This document shows positions 62,637 through 64,000 of a stretch of 64,000 nt of DNA, piece after piece (the first letter of the stretch is position 1; the number at the start of each line of letters is the position of its first letter). The notes beneath the pieces were generated by a model. The model was not told the origin of the DNA. It saw only the letters and a list, made by a program, of their open reading frames with translations, and ran no database searches. The stretch comes from Flavobacterium piscinae (GTDB lineage: Bacteria > Bacteroidota > Bacteroidia > Flavobacteriales > Flavobacteriaceae), in assembly GCF_004122145.1 (NCBI RefSeq), contig NZ_SBKQ01000012.1, positions 1 to 64,000 of the forward strand, given 5' to 3'. The position numbers were made by a program, and so were the translations under genes.

Positions 62637-64000
62637 ATGAACAGAAGGAATTTTTTCAAAAACGGCTCAATGGTTACATTGGGTGCTGCTTTGGCTAATC
62701 CGCTAGAATCCTTGCTTTTATCACCGGATGTAGCAGCCGCTCAAAAAGGAAAAAAAGCCAAAAACATCATTGTATTAGTGAGTGACGGAATGAGTTCCGG
62801 CACCCTAAATATGGCCGATATTTATCTCAACAGAAAAATCGGAAAAGGTTCCAATTGGTTGAATTTATACCGAGAAAACAAGGTCGCTCGTGCCTTGATG
62901 GACATGGCTTCGGCTTCTTCCATCGTCACGGATTCGGCGGCAGCCAGTTCTTCATGGGGAAGTGGGTTTCGTGTAAAAAACGGTGCGTTAAATGTTGGCA
63001 TAAACGGAGAAGAATATTTACCCATTTGGCAAAAGTTCAAAAAAGCAGGAAAAATGGCAGGATGTGTGACCACTGTTCCGATAACACACGCCACTCCGGC
63101 CGGATTTTGTGTAAATAGTAAAAGTAGAAACAGTCAAGCCGATATTGCTGAAAGTTACCTGAATTTGAATTTTGATGTACTGATGGGAGGTGGTCAACAG
63201 TATTTTGACCCTAATTCCAGAAAAGATAAAAAAGATTTGTATACTGCTTTTCAATCCAAAGGATATCAAGTAGTGAAAACACGAAGTGAAATGCTTTCTA
63301 CCTCGCATGATAAACCAATTTTAGGTGTGTTTTTTGAAGACGGACTTCCCTACTCGATTGACCGTGAAAACATCAAAGATTTAGGCAATACGATTCCCAC
63401 TTTAGCTGAGATGACACAAAAAGCCATTGACCGAATGAAAAGTCATAAAAACGGTTTTGTGTTGCAAGTGGAAGCCGGAAAAGTAGATTGGGCGGCTCAT
63501 GCCAACGATATTGCCGGATTGTTGTATGACCAAGTGGCTTTTGATGAAGCCGTAAAAACTGCCATCGATTTTGCTGAAAAAGATAAAGAAACATTAGTCA
63601 TTATCACCACCGACCACGGAAACGCGAATCCCGGATTAATTTATGGTAAGAATGTGAATGATCAGTTTGATAACGTTCAACAGTTTAAACATACAAATGA
63701 ATGGATTTTAAACGGTTTTACAGCACAAACTACGTTGGCACAGATTAAAGAACGAATTGAATTTGCCAATGGTTTTGCCTTAACGGATGACGAAGCCCGC
63801 ACCATTTTGAGTTACTATTCCAATCTTGAAAAAAAAGACGATGGATTATACAACTACAAAAACCTACCATTCAAAACCTTCTCCGAAATGCAGAAAAGCA
63901 GAACATCCGTAGGATGGATTAGTATGGATCACTCGGCTGATTATACTGAATTAGCCATGTTTGGACCCGGAAGTGAAAAGTTAAAACCGTTTATTAAAAA
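62637..64000 (+). CDS. Alkaline phosphatase, 5' part (runs off window)
   Basis: The frame from ATG 62637 stays open to the window end (454 codons). It was not given as one frame because it has no stop here. The N-terminus MNRRNFFKNGSMVTLGAALA looks like a twin-arginine signal. The alkaline phosphatase core is visible: VLVSDGMSSG with the first metal ligand, IVTDSAAASS with the nucleophile serine, and TTDHGN and MDHSADYTELAMFGPG with the later ligands. It hydrolyses phosphate monoesters in the periplasm or outside the cell. The end lies beyond 64000. Confidence 0.92.
   Translation, partial: MNRRNFFKNGSMVTLGAALANPLESLLLSPDVAAAQKGKKAKNIIVLVSDGMSSGTLNMADIYLNRKIGKGSNWLNLYRENKVARALMDMASASSIVTDSAAASSSWGSGFRVKNGALNVGINGEEYLPIWQKFKKAGKMAGCVTTVPITHATPAGFCVNSKSRNSQADIAESYLNLNFDVLMGGGQQYFDPNSRKDKKDLYTAFQSKGYQVVKTRSEMLSTSHDKPILGVFFEDGLPYSIDRENIKDLGNTIPTLAEMTQKAIDRMKSHKNGFVLQVEAGKVDWAAHANDIAGLLYDQVAFDEAVKTAIDFAEKDKETLVIITTDHGNANPGLIYGKNVNDQFDNVQQFKHTNEWILNGFTAQTTLAQIKERIEFANGFALTDDEARTILSYYSNLEKKDDGLYNYKNLPFKTFSEMQKSRTSVGWISMDHSADYTELAMFGPGSEKLKPFIK

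Overview
The window looks like chromosomal DNA of a Bacteroidota member of the family Flavobacteriaceae, most likely Flavobacterium or a close relative. The evidence is low G+C coding sequence, type IX secretion (T9SS) C-terminal sorting domains, many short Bacteroidota lipoproteins, TAnnTTTG-type -7 promoter boxes (several with a TTG 17-23 bases upstream), and familiar flavobacterial housekeeping genes. No ribosomal RNA, tRNA, CRISPR array, integrase or transposase was seen.

Layout. 1-24553 is mostly conserved core: the start of a large Ig-type surface protein, a LysM/periplasmic-binding protein, glyA, fahA, mnmE, a Fic AMP-transferase, dnaK, a TPR protein, an M14 metallopeptidase, L-serine ammonia-lyase, an NTF2-like protein with NhaD, panB, a pseudouridine synthase, an outer-membrane-type protein, aldehyde dehydrogenase, a membrane protein and sucC. 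Intrinsic terminators follow glyA, dnaK, the TPR gene and the 22496 membrane gene/sucC pair. 24554-25429 is a repeat-rich intergenic region without genes, with two 8-bp-period arrays and nested hairpins.

25430-54150 is accessory in character. All its genes lie on the + strand and most are small. It starts with a PIN-like/coiled-coil/membrane protein and a HEPN protein. Small membrane proteins, a CDP-alcohol phosphatidyltransferase and an MntA/HepT-type toxin-antitoxin pair follow; a repeated intergenic element that carries a promoter sits ahead of the last two. Next come a di-heme peroxidase, a LytS/LytR-type two-component system followed by a degraded second copy of the regulator tail, a BspA-like LRR protein, and a run of acetyltransferases, a nitrilase, a VOC-transglutaminase-like fusion, ABM and DinB proteins and many lipoproteins. 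54391-64000 holds an MBL-fold hydrolase, a giant fibronectin-III repeat T9SS substrate, lysA, a mobile-looking inverted repeat, and the start of an alkaline phosphatase.

How the genes fit together. The core genes serve one-carbon and serine metabolism (glyA, sdaA), tyrosine breakdown (fahA), pantothenate and lysine synthesis (panB, lysA), the TCA cycle (sucC), tRNA/rRNA modification (mnmE, pseudouridine synthase) and protein folding (dnaK). The accessory part mixes surface adhesins, signalling, nuclease-like proteins of defence or toxin type and small modifying enzymes. The best candidates for something undescribed are the PIN-coiled-coil-TM protein with its HEPN neighbour, the promoter-bearing intergenic repeat that spaces small genes, the duplicated LytTR tail bracketing two secreted proteins, and the VOC-transglutaminase-like fusion. 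All functions are read by eye from sequence; no database search was possible.
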